A stretch of DNA of 64,000 nucleotides from Rhodobacteraceae bacterium Alg231-30 (GCA_900143615.1 FREU01000006.1:62001-126000); one strand, 5' to 3'; counted from the stretch's first letter, positions 17,274 through 26,242 are shown. Translations and numbers: made by a program. The notes: generated by a model from the sequence alone, not told the origin.

Positions 17274-18455
17274 TTAGACCGCGCGCTTGAGCGCCTCAAC
17301 CAGATCGATTTTCTCCCAGCTGAAACCACCATCCGCTTCAGGATCACGCCCAAAGTGACCATAAGCCGCGGTGCGCTGATAGATCGGTTTGTTCAACCCC
17401 AGATGCGAGCGAATGCCACGTGGAGTCAAATCGATCACCTGATCAATCGCCTTTTCGATCTCGGCCGGTGCCACATCACCTGTGCCATGCGTGTCGGCAT
17501 AGATCGCCAAGGGCTTGGACACGCCAATCGCATAAGCCAGCTGAATGGTGCAGCGCTCAGCCATACCAGCGGCCACAACGTTCTTCGCCAGATAGCGCGC
17601 CACATAGGCTGCAGAGCGATCCACTTTTGTCGGATCTTTGCCCGAGAATGCCCCGCCGCCATGCGGTGCAGCGCCACCATAGGTGTCCACAATAATCTTG
17701 CGCCCCGTCAAACCCGCGTCCCCGTCAGGGCCGCCAATCACAAACTTGCCTGTCGGGTTCACATGCCAGACGGTACCATCAGTAATCCAACCCTCGGGAA
17801 GAGTTTCGCGGATATACGGCTCAACAACCGCGCGTACATCATCGCTGCTCATCGACGCATCCAGATGCTGCGTCGAGAGTACAATCGAACTCACCCCAAC
17901 AGGCACGCCCTCGTCATAGACAACGGACAGTTGCGACTTGGCATCGGGGCCCAAAGTCGGCTCGGTGCCGTCTTTGCGCACCTCAGCCAAACGGCGCAGA
18001 ATGGCATGGCTGTATTGGATCGGAGCAGGCATGAGAGCGGCGGTTTCAGTCGTGGCGTAACCAAACATGATGCCCTGATCGCCCGCGCCTTCGTCTTTGT
18101 TATCCGCGGCATCAACACCTTGAGCGATGTGCGCAGACTGCTCGTGCAGCAGATTGGTCACTTTCACGGTTTCGTGGTGGAACTTTTCCTGCTCATAGCC
18201 GATGTCTTTGATACAGGCGCGCGCAATGTCTTCAATGCGGCCCATATAGTCGTGCAGCTTATCTTTGTCAGACAGCCCCACTTCCCCGCCGATCACCACG
18301 CGATTTGTGGTGGCAAAGGTTTCCGCAGCAACCCGCGCTTCAGGCTCTTCGGCCAGAAACGCATCCAGTACAGCGTCTGAAATACGGTCACATACCTTAT
18401 CGGGATGCCCTTCTGAGACGCTCTCAGAAGTGAAAGTATAGTTCTGTCTTGTCAT
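17274..18455 (-). CDS. metK: S-adenosylmethionine synthetase
   Basis: Makes SAM from methionine and ATP. The 393-residue protein has the N-terminal [12 protein letters not shown], the loop [52 protein letters not shown], and the C-terminal AYGHFGR. The ATG at 18455 gives [11 protein letters not shown] and its Shine-Dalgarno sequence GGAG is part of the upstream riboswitch. An ATG-less upstream extension is rejected because it would translate the riboswitch. Confidence 0.98.
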   Translation of the reverse strand: MTRQNYTFTSESVSEGHPDKVCDRISDAVLDAFLAEEPEARVAAETFATTNRVVIGGEVGLSDKDKLHDYMGRIEDIARACIKDIGYEQEKFHHETVKVTNLLHEQSAHIAQGVDAADNKDEGAGDQGIMFGYATTETAALMPAPIQYSHAILRRLAEVRKDGTEPTLGPDAKSQLSVVYDEGVPVGVSSIVLSTQHLDASMSSDDVRAVVEPYIRETLPEGWITDGTVWHVNPTGKFVIGGPDGDAGLTGRKIIVDTYGGAAPHGGGAFSGKDPTKVDRSAAYVARYLAKNVVAAGMAERCTIQLAYAIGVSKPLAIYADTHGTGDVAPAEIEKAIDQVIDLTPRGIRSHLGLNKPIYQRTAAYGHFGRDPEADGGFSWEKIDLVEALKRAV

Positions 18456-18459
18456 GAAA

Positions 18460-18504
18460 TGCTCCAGTAGAGATGAAACTGTCACGTCAGGAAGCCGTTG
18501 TGAC
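18460..18504 (-). promoter_or_regulatory. SAM/SAH riboswitch upstream of metK
   Basis: On the minus strand the leader reads GTCACAACGGCTTCCTGACG then TGAC, a linker of about 14 nt, then TGGAGCA, four nucleotides before the metK ATG. This matches the compact SAM/SAH riboswitch, known from Rhodobacterales metK leaders: the GTCAC/GTGAC stem, the internal GGCUUCC loop, and a GGAGCA tail that pairs back with UUCC to form an H-type pseudoknot. The tail is the ribosome-binding site, so ligand binding should hide it and stop MetK synthesis when SAM is plentiful. Confidence 0.93.
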
Positions 18505-18546
18505 AATTATGATTTGGTACCGCCTTACGCGCCCGTCAAGACCGGG

Positions 18547-20046
18547 TCAATCGGTTTTAAAAACACTTCGCGCAACCATGCCGGCCAACATGAGCAACAG
18601 CAAGACCGTGAAAGCCACATCCCCAATGCGACTATAAAGCGTCTCCGCCAAAGGGGCCGGCAAGGCTGCATCGACGTACCCCGCCTCGTTTAACGGCAGG
18701 CTGGCGATCATGCGCCCACGCCCGTCAATCGCCGCTGACACGCCTGTGTTGGCAGCACGCAATACTGGCAGACCCGTCTCGATTGCGCGCATTCGCGCTT
18801 GGGCAAGGTGCTGGTATGGGCCAGAAAAATTGCCAAACCAGGCATCATTGGTCATGTGTAAAATGAAGTCCGGCCGCTCGGGCGTTCCCAAGACGTCCTG
18901 CGGAAATACCGCCTCGTAACAGATCAGAGGCAGCGCCTGGCCCAAAGGTCCCAAATCCAGCAACGCCGGGCCAGGACCTGATGAAAACGCCTCGCCATGT
19001 CGGCTGGCAAATCCCTGAATTCCAATTGTGCTCAACCAATCCCCCAACGGGATATATTCGCCAAACGGAACAAGGTGATGTTTGTCATAAATCTGACTGA
19101 CAGCGCCCGTTTCGTCGATCAACGCGGCAGAATTATAAACCCTCTCAGCCCTGAACCGGTTAATGCCCACTATCACGGGGGTTCCCTGTGCCGCATGGGT
19201 CACAATTTCCAGCAAAGTATCCGCGCGGTGCAAGACCGTTGGAATCGAGGTCTCAGGCCAGACAATCAGATCGGGTCGCACCTCACCTTCTGCGGTGAAA
19301 TCAACAGAGCGGTCAAAAAACCGCCCCATATGCGCCGGATCCCATTTCTCGCGCTGTGGCGCATTGGGCTGCACCAGACGCACAATCGGTGCCTCGGCTT
19401 GCGCAGCGCCAGGATCGGCAACGCCAGGACTAAACGCGCCAAATCCGGCGACACTTGCCACCATCGCGATGATTTGTCTCTGCCCGCGCCGCAGCAATAC
19501 CTGTCCCAAAACCCACGCCAGCGCCAACACCACCATGTTCAGCGCATGCGGCCCGATCCATGCCGCCAGCCCGCCGACCGCTTGATCGACCAGAACATAA
19601 GAGGGCATCGCCCATGGAAAGCCTGTGAAAATATAAGCCCGCACCAATTCGGCAGCGGGCAAAGTCACCAGCAAAGCGCCCCCTGGCGAGAGCCTGCGCG
19701 CAACTCCGAAAGCCAAAGCCCAAAACAAGGCAAGCCCGACAGACAGCAAGACAATCGCAAAAGGTGCCATCCAGCCATGGCGGATTGGATCGACAAAAAA
19801 CGGCTCGACAATCCAATGCAACGATACTGCGAAGTAACCAGTGCCAAAGCCCAGCCCCAGCCACGCCGCCTGTGTCACATTGGGGCTGCGCGCCAACATC
19901 ATGAAAGCCACGCCAAAGGCTGCGACGGTTAGAAACCAAAGCTCAAACGGCGGATGGCCCAGCCCCGCAATCGCGCCAGCTACAGCGGCCGCGCCGACAT
20001 CGCGCCATGACGGCGGGCCAAACCGGCGCAAGGGTTTCTCACCCAT
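18547..20046 (-). CDS. lnt: Apolipoprotein N-acyltransferase
   Basis: Adds the third acyl chain to lipoproteins at the inner membrane. The 499-residue protein has about six N-terminal membrane helices (PFELWFLTVAAFGVAFMML and onward), then a periplasmic nitrilase-type domain from about residue 215 with the catalytic triad: Glu in VWPETSIP, Lys in YDKHHLVPFGEY and Cys in LICYEAVFP. A final membrane helix lies near the C-terminus. ATG 20046 has GAGAG upstream; a TTG at 20055 overlaps the corC stop and is a weaker option. It is encoded just after corC in the usual phoH-ybeY-corC-lnt order. Confidence 0.96.
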   Translation of the reverse strand: MGEKPLRRFGPPSWRDVGAAAVAGAIAGLGHPPFELWFLTVAAFGVAFMMLARSPNVTQAAWLGLGFGTGYFAVSLHWIVEPFFVDPIRHGWMAPFAIVLLSVGLALFWALAFGVARRLSPGGALLVTLPAAELVRAYIFTGFPWAMPSYVLVDQAVGGLAAWIGPHALNMVVLALAWVLGQVLLRRGQRQIIAMVASVAGFGAFSPGVADPGAAQAEAPIVRLVQPNAPQREKWDPAHMGRFFDRSVDFTAEGEVRPDLIVWPETSIPTVLHRADTLLEIVTHAAQGTPVIVGINRFRAERVYNSAALIDETGAVSQIYDKHHLVPFGEYIPLGDWLSTIGIQGFASRHGEAFSSGPGPALLDLGPLGQALPLICYEAVFPQDVLGTPERPDFILHMTNDAWFGNFSGPYQHLAQARMRAIETGLPVLRAANTGVSAAIDGRGRMIASLPLNEAGYVDAALPAPLAETLYSRIGDVAFTVLLLLMLAGMVARSVFKTD

Positions 20047-20051
20047 TACTC

Positions 20052-20948
20052 TCAACCATTTTTGGCGTCAGGTTTGGCGTCAGGGAAGATCACCCGCAAT
20101 CGCTTGATCCGGCGCGGATCAGCATCCACCACCTCAAACATCACCCCATCCGGTAGCTCAAACACCTCACCGCGCGCAGGCACATGGCCACAGAGCATAA
20201 AGACCAAACCGCCCAGCGTGTCGATCTCTTCGCGGTCGATGTCCTCATAGTGGGTCAACGAGCGGCCAATTGCGGCCTCAAATTCTTCCAACGGCGTTTT
20301 GGACAAGGCCAGATAACTGCCCGGCTTTTCCTCGGTCCAGAGCGCATCTTCGTCGATGTCGTGCTCGTCTTCGATTTCACCGATCACCTGTTCGATCAGA
20401 TCCTCGATAGTCACGAGCCCGTCAACACCGCCATATTCATCAATCACCAACGCCATATGCCGCCGCTCGGTCTGCATTTTTGTCAGCAAGACGCCAATCG
20501 ACATCGACGGCGGAACAAACAGCAGCGGTCGCAAAACACGGCTGACGTCAAACTCGCCGCCTGATCCGTTGAAGCCATGTTTTAGCGCAAAGTCCTTGAG
20601 ATGGACAAAGCCCTCGGGCGTGTCCAACGTGCCGTCATAGACCGGCAGACGCGATAATCCGCTATCGCGAAACAGCTGCACCAGCTCGGGTTTGGTGATG
20701 GTTGTGGGCACAGCTTCAATGTCAGCCTTGGGAATAGCCACATCTTCCACCCGCTTGCGGCGCAGGTTTATCATGCCGTGAACTTGCTGTGCAGGTACAG
20801 ACGGAGCCTTAACAGCCCGTTGTTTTTCCTCAGGAATATCCTGGGATTTTGCAAACAGACGACGCAACACGCCGCCTTCGGATTTTGTCTGGCCTTCTGG
20901 CTGCGCGCTTAGCGCCGCGTTAGAAGACCCTTCGATACTGTCGTCCAT
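20052..20948 (-). CDS. corC: CorC/HlyC-family protein with paired CBS domains
   Basis: A 298-residue cytosolic protein of the CorC (YbeX) type: an N-terminal region with VEDVAIPKADIEAVP, two CBS domains (about 70-195) containing LSRLPVYDGTLD and HMALVIDEYGGVDGLVTIEDL, and a C-terminal transporter-associated domain with TLGGLVFMLCGHVPARG and RRIKRLRV. No DUF21 membrane domain is present, as expected for CorC. It is linked to magnesium/cobalt efflux in enterobacteria and commonly sits beside lnt and ybeY. Its stop lies 5 nt before the lnt start. Confidence 0.92.
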   Translation of the reverse strand: MDDSIEGSSNAALSAQPEGQTKSEGGVLRRLFAKSQDIPEEKQRAVKAPSVPAQQVHGMINLRRKRVEDVAIPKADIEAVPTTITKPELVQLFRDSGLSRLPVYDGTLDTPEGFVHLKDFALKHGFNGSGGEFDVSRVLRPLLFVPPSMSIGVLLTKMQTERRHMALVIDEYGGVDGLVTIEDLIEQVIGEIEDEHDIDEDALWTEEKPGSYLALSKTPLEEFEAAIGRSLTHYEDIDREEIDTLGGLVFMLCGHVPARGEVFELPDGVMFEVVDADPRRIKRLRVIFPDAKPDAKNG

Positions 20949-20972
20949 TGGTCCTTTCCATGAGGAGACGCC

Positions 20973-21476
20973 TCACTCAACATATGGGTTAGGAAACCCC
21001 ATTTTGCCAAGTATCTCTATTTCAAGGCGTTCCATCAAAGTGGCATCTTTGTCACGTATATGATCATATCCCAGCAGATGCAAAGTCCCATGCACCATCA
21101 GATGCATGACATGATCTGCCATCGGTTTTACCGCCGCCTCAGCCTCGCGCGCGCAGGTGTCAAAGGAAATGGCGATATCTCCCAGCTCCTCTGGCACCCC
21201 TTCAAAGGCGGGCTCGGGCGCAGAAGGCTCTGCGCCATCCTCTTGCGCCGCGCGCTCCTCAGATGGCCAGCTGAGCACATTGGTTGGTGTCGGCTTTTCG
21301 CGAAATTCGGCATTTAGATCGGCGATGCGCGCATCATCACAAGCCAGCACAGCGATCTCAAACGCGGCCGGATCAAGATCAATATGCGCCAGAGTTTGCT
21401 GTGCGGCCTTCTCGGCCAGAGCCTCAAACGCCACCTGCTCCCAGCGCGGGTCTTCAATCAATGTATCGGTCAGCAT
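20973..21476 (-). CDS. ybeY: Endoribonuclease YbeY
   Basis: A 167-residue zinc-dependent RNase for 16S rRNA 3' maturation and ribosome quality control. The signature HGTLHLLGYDH with its three zinc-binding histidines is intact, and NAEFREKPTPTNVLSWP precedes it. The ATG at 21476 gives MLTDTLIEDPRWEQ; the frame is open far upstream, but that extension would translate the intergenic repeat and the phoH 3' end out of frame. It sits between phoH and corC as in most proteobacteria. The acidic insertion around residues 85-105 (EDGAEPSAPEPAFEG) is variable in the family. Confidence 0.94.
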   Translation of the reverse strand: MLTDTLIEDPRWEQVAFEALAEKAAQQTLAHIDLDPAAFEIAVLACDDARIADLNAEFREKPTPTNVLSWPSEERAAQEDGAEPSAPEPAFEGVPEELGDIAISFDTCAREAEAAVKPMADHVMHLMVHGTLHLLGYDHIRDKDATLMERLEIEILGKMGFPNPYVE

Positions 21477-21489
21477 GATCTGTCGCGCC

Positions 21490-21541
21490 GGGGGCTGACT
21501 GCCCCCGGACCCCCGTAGGTATTTTGAGCACCAAAAAGTCT
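21490..21541 (-). repeat. Intergenic repeat element, copy 1
   Basis: A 52-bp element that, on the minus strand, begins AGACTTTTTGGTGCTC and ends with the hairpin GGGGGC-AGTCA-GCCCCC. It matches the copy at 26185-26236 at most positions, including both ends, with differences mainly in the hairpin loop. It starts at the last base of the phoH stop codon and fills the phoH-ybeY gap. It could act as a terminator-like or mRNA 3'-end element. Confidence 0.8.
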
Positions 21542-22581
21542 CAGGAGCGTTTTTCCTTATTGGCCAGCGCCTTAACAGCATCCGCGTCATAAGCTTTGAT
21601 GATCGCCGCCACAAGTGGGTGGCGCACCACGTCATCCGCGGTGAAATAGTTAAAGCTGATGTTGCCAATACCGGTGAGCAGTCGTTCCGCGTCTTTGAGC
21701 CCTGAGGGCACACCGCGCGGCAGATCGATCTGGGAGCGGTCTCCGGTGATCACCATACGCGAGCCTTCACCCAAGCGGGTGAGGAACATTTTCATCTGCA
21801 TGGTGGTCGCGTTTTGCGCCTCATCCAGCACCACAAAAGCATTGGCCAGCGTGCGCCCGCGCATGAAAGCCAGCGGCGCAATCTCGATCTTTTTCTCTTC
21901 CATCAGCTTGGCGAGCTGTTTGCCGGGCAGAAAGTCATTAAGCGCATCATAAAGCGGCTGCATGTAGGGATCGACCTTGTCCTTCATGTCACCTGGCAGA
22001 TAGCCCAGCTTTTCGCCTGCTTCCACTGCGGGGCGCGACAGAATGATCTTATCAACGTGGCCCTGAATAAACATCGACACGCCGACCGCAACGGCGAGGT
22101 AGGTTTTGCCTGTCCCAGCCGGACCAATGCCAAAGGCCAGCTCGTTTTTAAACAGCGACAAGACATAGGCTTTTTGCGCATCGGTGCGCGGTTCCACCAG
22201 TTTCTTGCGGGTTTTGATCTCAACAGCGCCGCCTTTGAACATCTCCAGCTGATCGCCAGCACGGGTGCCTGTGCCGGTTTCCGAGCCGCCCATGCGCATC
22301 TCGCGATCAATGTCCCCTGATTCGACAGCTTTACCGCCTTCCAGTCGGACATAGAGGGCATTGAGGACATCAGCGGCCTCAGCACGCAGCGGCTCTTCGC
22401 CATGGATGGCCAGCAAATTGCCGCGACGCAGGATCTGAACCCCAAATTTTTGTTCTATAACTGCGAGATTGCGGTCGTATTCGCCGCAAAGGTCGATCAG
22501 CAATCGGTTATCCGGAAATTCAACCAGTGTTTCGGTTGGAGCGTCGGATGGGGGCGGTGGGGTACTCGCGCCTGTGGGCAA
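21541..22581 (-). CDS. phoH: PhoH-like ATPase
   Basis: A 346-residue PhoH family ATPase, possibly an RNA helicase working with YbeY. The N-terminal KH-like region (about 20-95) is followed by the P-loop GPAGTGKTYLAVAVGV, the SRPAVEAGEKLGYLPGD segment, and the Walker B-type VVLDEAQNATT, then MVITGDRSQIDLPRG. The start is a TTG at 22581-22579: an in-frame TGA immediately precedes it, and AGGAG sits 6 nt upstream, so no other start is possible without losing the N-terminus. It heads the phoH-ybeY-corC-lnt string. Confidence 0.95.
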   Translation of the reverse strand: MPTGASTPPPPSDAPTETLVEFPDNRLLIDLCGEYDRNLAVIEQKFGVQILRRGNLLAIHGEEPLRAEAADVLNALYVRLEGGKAVESGDIDREMRMGGSETGTGTRAGDQLEMFKGGAVEIKTRKKLVEPRTDAQKAYVLSLFKNELAFGIGPAGTGKTYLAVAVGVSMFIQGHVDKIILSRPAVEAGEKLGYLPGDMKDKVDPYMQPLYDALNDFLPGKQLAKLMEEKKIEIAPLAFMRGRTLANAFVVLDEAQNATTMQMKMFLTRLGEGSRMVITGDRSQIDLPRGVPSGLKDAERLLTGIGNISFNYFTADDVVRHPLVAAIIKAYDADAVKALANKEKRS

Positions 22582-22684
22582 TCAAATCTCCTGCAACAAA
22601 AGTGTGCTTCCCACAATGGTGCCAAGTTGCGCAGGCGGGCGCAAGCGTTGCGCGATGAAATTTATATGACCCTGGCAAAAATAT

Positions 22685-22722
22685 GATGCAAAAAGGCCGC
22701 GAAGCTTGCGCCCGCGGCCTTT
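22685..22722 (-). terminator. Terminator of the OmpA / lipoprotein operon
   Basis: A 10-bp stem AAAGGCCGCG (22692-22701) / CGCGGCCTTT (22713-22722) with an 11-nt loop, followed on the minus strand by a run of five T. It begins about 20 nt after the lipoprotein stop. Confidence 0.92.
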
Positions 22723-22741
22723 GAAATCCAGTTGCGACAGA

Positions 22742-23038
22742 TCAGATCGTGTCGTCGATGTTTGAGCCCTTCTTGAACGGCCCTGTTGCAACACCGGGAG
22801 GGGCTGCACCGGAACAGACGGGCTTGCCATATGGATCGATGCGCTGGGACAGATAGCCTTCAAAGCCATCGTCAATAATCCAGTGATCACAGCCATTTGG
22901 ATCCACCCAGATACCGGCTTTCAGCTGGCTAAGGTGTTTGCTGTCAAATCCACGGTCCACGGTTTTGTCGCGTTTATCATCACAGGCTGACACACCGGCC
23001 ACCACTGCGACGAGAAGAATACCTTTAATCAGTTTCAT
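22742..23038 (-). CDS. Small lipoprotein sharing a module with the adjacent OmpA-family protein
   Basis: A 98-residue predicted lipoprotein: a short hydrophobic signal with lipobox VSAC (acylated Cys19). Residues 43-75 carry the pattern IWVDPNGCDHW, DDGFEGY and a closing GKPVC. The same module, with identical spacing from the Trp to the last Cys (31 residues), occurs in the OmpA-family protein encoded 11 nt upstream. This points to a duplicated small disulfide-containing domain. The Asp after Cys19 is the classic inner-membrane retention residue in E. coli, though that rule may not hold here. Function unknown. Confidence 0.8.
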   Translation of the reverse strand: MKLIKGILLVAVVAGVSACDDKRDKTVDRGFDSKHLSQLKAGIWVDPNGCDHWIIDDGFEGYLSQRIDPYGKPVCSGAAPPGVATGPFKKGSNIDDTI

Positions 23039-23049
23039 ATCGGCTCTCC

Positions 23050-23625
23050 TCAGCGCAAACAGATGATTTCAACACGACGATTTTCGGCCATGCCGGAAGA
23101 CGTCTTGTTGCTGGCACGCGGCATCCGCTCACCGTATCCACGCACATCCGTAACCCGTGCGCCGGTTGAGCGCGCGACTTCGGCAACGGCATTCGCGCGG
23201 TTATAGCTCAGACGCATGTTGTATTCGTCTGATGCGCGGCTGTCGGTATGACCGGCAATAATAAACGCCGACGCGGTTGCGGTCTGGAAAAACTCAGACA
23301 GGCGCTGGCGGTTGGCCGAGTTGATGTTGTAACGATCGGTCGCAAAAAACTGGTCCGAATTCATCACACCACAGACGTTCCCCCGGCGGCAGACCGGAAT
23401 ACCCTGACGGTTTACATGCGGTGTCATATAACCTTCGGCACCATCATCCATGGCCCAATGCTCACACCCGTCCGGATCCACCCAAACGGTGGGCACGTAT
23501 TCTTGGCCAAGAACGGTGCGCTGGTTTTGAGCTGTTGCAGGCGGCGCGATGGTCACAAGTGCCATGCAAATGGCAGCAACCCCTCCTAACGCGGCCCGGA
23601 TCGTCTTTGTCAAATTATCCGCCAC
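23050..23625 (-). CDS. OmpA-family peptidoglycan-binding protein with N-terminal WVDP module
   Basis: A 191-residue exported protein with a signal peptide ending near residue 32 (PPATA-QNQ). A module at 47-79 (VWVDPDGCEHW, DDGAEGY, GIPVC) matches the neighbouring lipoprotein. The OmpA-like domain spans about 95-190, with FIIAGHTDSRASDEYNMRLS, RANAV and the C-terminal MAENRRVEIIC; the Asp and Arg used to bind diaminopimelate are present. There is no beta-barrel, so this is probably a periplasmic cell-wall linker. The two genes form one operon closed by a strong terminator. Confidence 0.88.
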   Translation of the reverse strand: MADNLTKTIRAALGGVAAICMALVTIAPPATAQNQRTVLGQEYVPTVWVDPDGCEHWAMDDGAEGYMTPHVNRQGIPVCRRGNVCGVMNSDQFFATDRYNINSANRQRLSEFFQTATASAFIIAGHTDSRASDEYNMRLSYNRANAVAEVARSTGARVTDVRGYGERMPRASNKTSSGMAENRRVEIICLR

Positions 23626-23796
23626 AGCGAGTTCCTCTCAATATCCCCCGAAAGTCAAATTCGTCTAACATGTTCGAAATCAAGACTTTCACCAATGTTG
23701 AGAGCTTAGCGGAATTGCCCAACATGTGAAGGATTTTTCGCGGTAAGCCGCGCGTGCGCCCGATAAAAATGGCAAAATTAAGTCAAATTTAGATTT

Positions 23797-23830
23797 GTTG
23801 CGCGGCAAGCGATCACCAATACCGCGCAAC
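23797..23830 (-). terminator. Hairpin after miaB
   Basis: A perfect 9-bp stem GTTGCGCGG (23797-23805) / CCGCGCAAC (23822-23830) with a 16-nt loop starts 26 nt after the miaB stop. There is no strict T-run on the minus strand, only AT-rich sequence, so this may be an mRNA-protecting hairpin or an imperfect terminator. Confidence 0.5.
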
Positions 23831-23855
23831 TATAGCGATTGTTTCCACAATCACC

Positions 23856-25181
23856 TTAATCGCTCGATGGCACACCACTCAAAGAATTGGTCTTGCTTTC
23901 GACGATTCTCACCCGCGCGATGTCGCCAATTTTGGCATTAACATCAGCGACATGAACCGCGTGCAGATATTCCGACTTACCGACCATCTGCCCGGCCTGA
24001 CGTCCATTTTTCTCGATCAGAACCTGCACGTCGCGCCCGACCATCGCATCTTGCAACTCGCGCTGCTGGCGGGTGATCAAGGCTTGCAGTCGATACAGAC
24101 GATCGGTGGCCTCGGCGTCATCCACCAGCGGACGCTCCGCCGCGGGGGTGCCCGGCCGGGTCGAGTATTTAAAGCTATAGGCCTGCCCGTATTTGACCTC
24201 TTCGATCAAATCCATCGTGTCCTGAAAATCCGCTTCGGTTTCTTCAGGGAAGCCGACAATAAAATCACCGGACAACAGAATATCAGGCCGCGCCGCACGA
24301 ATACGTTCAATCAGGCGCAAATAGCTTTCACGATCATGGTTGCGGTTCATGCGTTTCAAAATCTTGTCACTGCCCGACTGCACAGGCAAATGCAGATACG
24401 GCATCAGTTTGGAACAGGTGCCATGGGCTTCGATCAGATCGTCCATCATGTCATTGGGATGGCTGGTGGTGAACCGGATACGCTCCAGCCCGTCCACCTT
24501 GTCCAATTCCCAAATCAGCTGCGCCAATGTCAAATCTCCGTTGGCGCTGGCGCCGTGATAGGCATTCACATTCTGCCCCAACAGGGTGATCTCGCGCACG
24601 CCACGCTCGACCAGATCACGCGCCTCGGTGAGGATGCGATCCGCCGGACGGCTGACTTCCGCACCGCGCGTATAGGGCACGACACAGAAGGCACAGAATT
24701 TGTCACAGCCTTCCTGAACGGTCAAAAATGCGGTTGGTCCACGTTTGGCCTTGGGACGCGACTTCAGCTTCTCGAATTTATCTTCTTCAGGGAAATCCGT
24801 GTCCAAGGCTTTGACGCCACCTTGGATCTTGGCTTCCATTTCGGGCAACCGGTGATAGGCCTGCGGCCCCACAACCAGATCTACCATTGGCTGACGGCGC
24901 ATGATTTCCTGCCCCTCGGCCTGTGCCACACAGCCCGCCACACCAATTTTCAAATCCGGATTTTCCGCCTTCAACCCTTTGAAACGCCCGAGCTCGGAAT
25001 AGATTTTCTCGGCAGCCTTTTCACGAATGTGACAGGTGTTGAGAAGGATCATATCCGCATCATCCACAGTCTCGGTGGTCTCATAGCCGGCCCCGCCCAT
25101 GGCTTCCGCCATGCGCTCACTGTCATAAACATTCATCTGACACCCGTAGGTTTTGATGAAAAGCTTCTTTTTCTCGGCCAT
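23856..25181 (-). CDS. miaB: tRNA-2-methylthio-N6-dimethylallyladenosine synthase
   Basis: Radical-SAM enzyme that adds the 2-methylthio group to i6A37 of tRNAs. The 441-residue protein has the N-terminal UPF0004 domain with three cluster cysteines ([25 protein letters not shown]), the radical SAM motif [15 protein letters not shown], and a C-terminal TRAM domain (about 375-435). The ATG at 25181 is standard. A hypothetical gene is divergent, 60 nt away. Confidence 0.97.
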   Translation of the reverse strand: MAEKKKLFIKTYGCQMNVYDSERMAEAMGGAGYETTETVDDADMILLNTCHIREKAAEKIYSELGRFKGLKAENPDLKIGVAGCVAQAEGQEIMRRQPMVDLVVGPQAYHRLPEMEAKIQGGVKALDTDFPEEDKFEKLKSRPKAKRGPTAFLTVQEGCDKFCAFCVVPYTRGAEVSRPADRILTEARDLVERGVREITLLGQNVNAYHGASANGDLTLAQLIWELDKVDGLERIRFTTSHPNDMMDDLIEAHGTCSKLMPYLHLPVQSGSDKILKRMNRNHDRESYLRLIERIRAARPDILLSGDFIVGFPEETEADFQDTMDLIEEVKYGQAYSFKYSTRPGTPAAERPLVDDAEATDRLYRLQALITRQQRELQDAMVGRDVQVLIEKNGRQAGQMVGKSEYLHAVHVADVNAKIGDIARVRIVESKTNSLSGVPSSD

Positions 25182-25241
25182 GGATCGCTTCCCGATGCGG
25201 TTTCAAGGCGCCTCCCTACATCAAAACAGGGGCGGCTTGCA

Positions 25242-26159
25242 ATGCAGGACAAATTAATCGAATTTGGGGACAGGAACGACGAGGCGGGCATGCACTACAC
25301 TTCAACAGACGACTTCATTCGAAGAGGCAAGATACATCTTGCCAAAGGCCCGGTTGCCATAGTCTTTGTCGAAGACGATGTCGAAATTGCCTCAACCCTG
25401 CGCCACCATATCGGTCTGGGGTTCGCTACCGTGGTGGCGTTCATGCCCGACGCTTTCACGCTTGAAGAGGACCTCACAGACCTCTGCCCGCGCGTCACCA
25501 TGGAACATGCCGCAATATCCGATATCAGCGCCGCACTTGGTGCGATATCCAATGCCGCCCCCGGACTGTGGCTATATTATTGTTTTAATGCCGAGTATCT
25601 TTTCTTTCCCTTCTGCGAAAGCCGCACCATCGGAGAACTTTTGACCTTCCACACAGAAGAGCGGCGCGATGCCATGCTCACCTATGTGGTTGATCTCTAC
25701 ACATCTGATCTTGACCGCGCGCCTGGCGCCGTGTCGCTGGAAAATGCCCATCTGGACCGCTCCGGCTATTACGCGCTCGCGCGCAACGATCCCGACAACC
25801 ACAACCACCCCAAAGAGCGTCAGCTTAACTTTTACGGCGGATTGCGCTGGCGGTTTGAAGAACACATCCCTGCAGACCGGCGCAAGATTGACCGCATTTC
25901 GATCTTTCGCGCCGCCCAAGGCCTGACGCTGCGCGACGACTTCACTTTTGATGATGAAGAATACAACACCTATGCCTGTCCATGGCATAATAACCTCACA
26001 GCGGCGGTGTGCTCATTTCGCACCGCAAAAGCCCTTAAAACAAACCCCGGCAGCAAATATGAAATCCATGACTTCAAATGGCATAACTCAGAGCCGTTTG
26101 AGTGGCATTCGCGCCAATTACTCGATCTTGGCCTGATGGAACCCGGACAATGGTTCTAG
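25242..26159 (+). CDS. Conserved protein of unknown function, possible glycosyltransferase-like
   Basis: I do not firmly recognise this 305-residue soluble protein. The N-terminal third (VAIVFVEDDVEIASTLRHHIGLGF) has the alternating strand/helix look of the GT-A nucleotide-sugar fold seen in family 2/92-type proteins, and the middle has FFPFCESRTIGEL and FHTEERRDAML. The C-terminal part is rich in aromatic residues and histidines (NHPKERQLNFYGGLRWRFEEH; ACPWHNNLTAAVC; HDFKWHNSEPFEWHS). There are no signal or membrane segments. I took the ATG at 25242; an ATG at 25290 has the better ribosome site (GAGG, 5 nt away) and would give 289 residues. It is a single gene followed by a repeat element. 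Confidence 0.7.
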   Translation: MQDKLIEFGDRNDEAGMHYTSTDDFIRRGKIHLAKGPVAIVFVEDDVEIASTLRHHIGLGFATVVAFMPDAFTLEEDLTDLCPRVTMEHAAISDISAALGAISNAAPGLWLYYCFNAEYLFFPFCESRTIGELLTFHTEERRDAMLTYVVDLYTSDLDRAPGAVSLENAHLDRSGYYALARNDPDNHNHPKERQLNFYGGLRWRFEEHIPADRRKIDRISIFRAAQGLTLRDDFTFDDEEYNTYACPWHNNLTAAVCSFRTAKALKTNPGSKYEIHDFKWHNSEPFEWHSRQLLDLGLMEPGQWF

Positions 26160-26184
26160 CGCGCGCCATGCAGGTCTAAGCCAA

Positions 26185-26236
26185 AGACTTTTTGGTGCTC
26201 TAAATACCTGCGGGGGTTTGGGGGCCGCCAGCCCCC
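26185..26236 (+). repeat. Intergenic repeat element, copy 2
   Basis: A 52-bp partner of the element at 21490-21541, here on the plus strand: it begins AGACTTTTTGGTGCTC and ends GGGGGC-CGCCA-GCCCCC. Like copy 1, it lies just after a stop codon (25 nt) and in the same orientation as that gene. The hairpin stem is conserved while the loop differs. Confidence 0.8.
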
Positions 26237-26242
26237 ACTTCG

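Noticed and set aside
17196..18380. 394-codon plus-strand open frame
   Set aside because: It is antisense to metK, which has all family motifs, and the frame has no recognisable domain.
18997..19932. 311-codon plus-strand open frame
   Set aside because: Antisense to lnt and without protein family features.
23778..23792. TTAA-N7-TTAG, resembling a CtrA site, downstream of miaB
   Set aside because: One mismatch to the TTAA-N7-TTAA consensus in AT-rich sequence, downstream of a gene; likely chance.
23952..26159. 735-codon open frame on the plus strand
   Set aside because: Its first 430 codons are antisense to miaB. Only the part from 25242 (or 25290) is a plausible gene.
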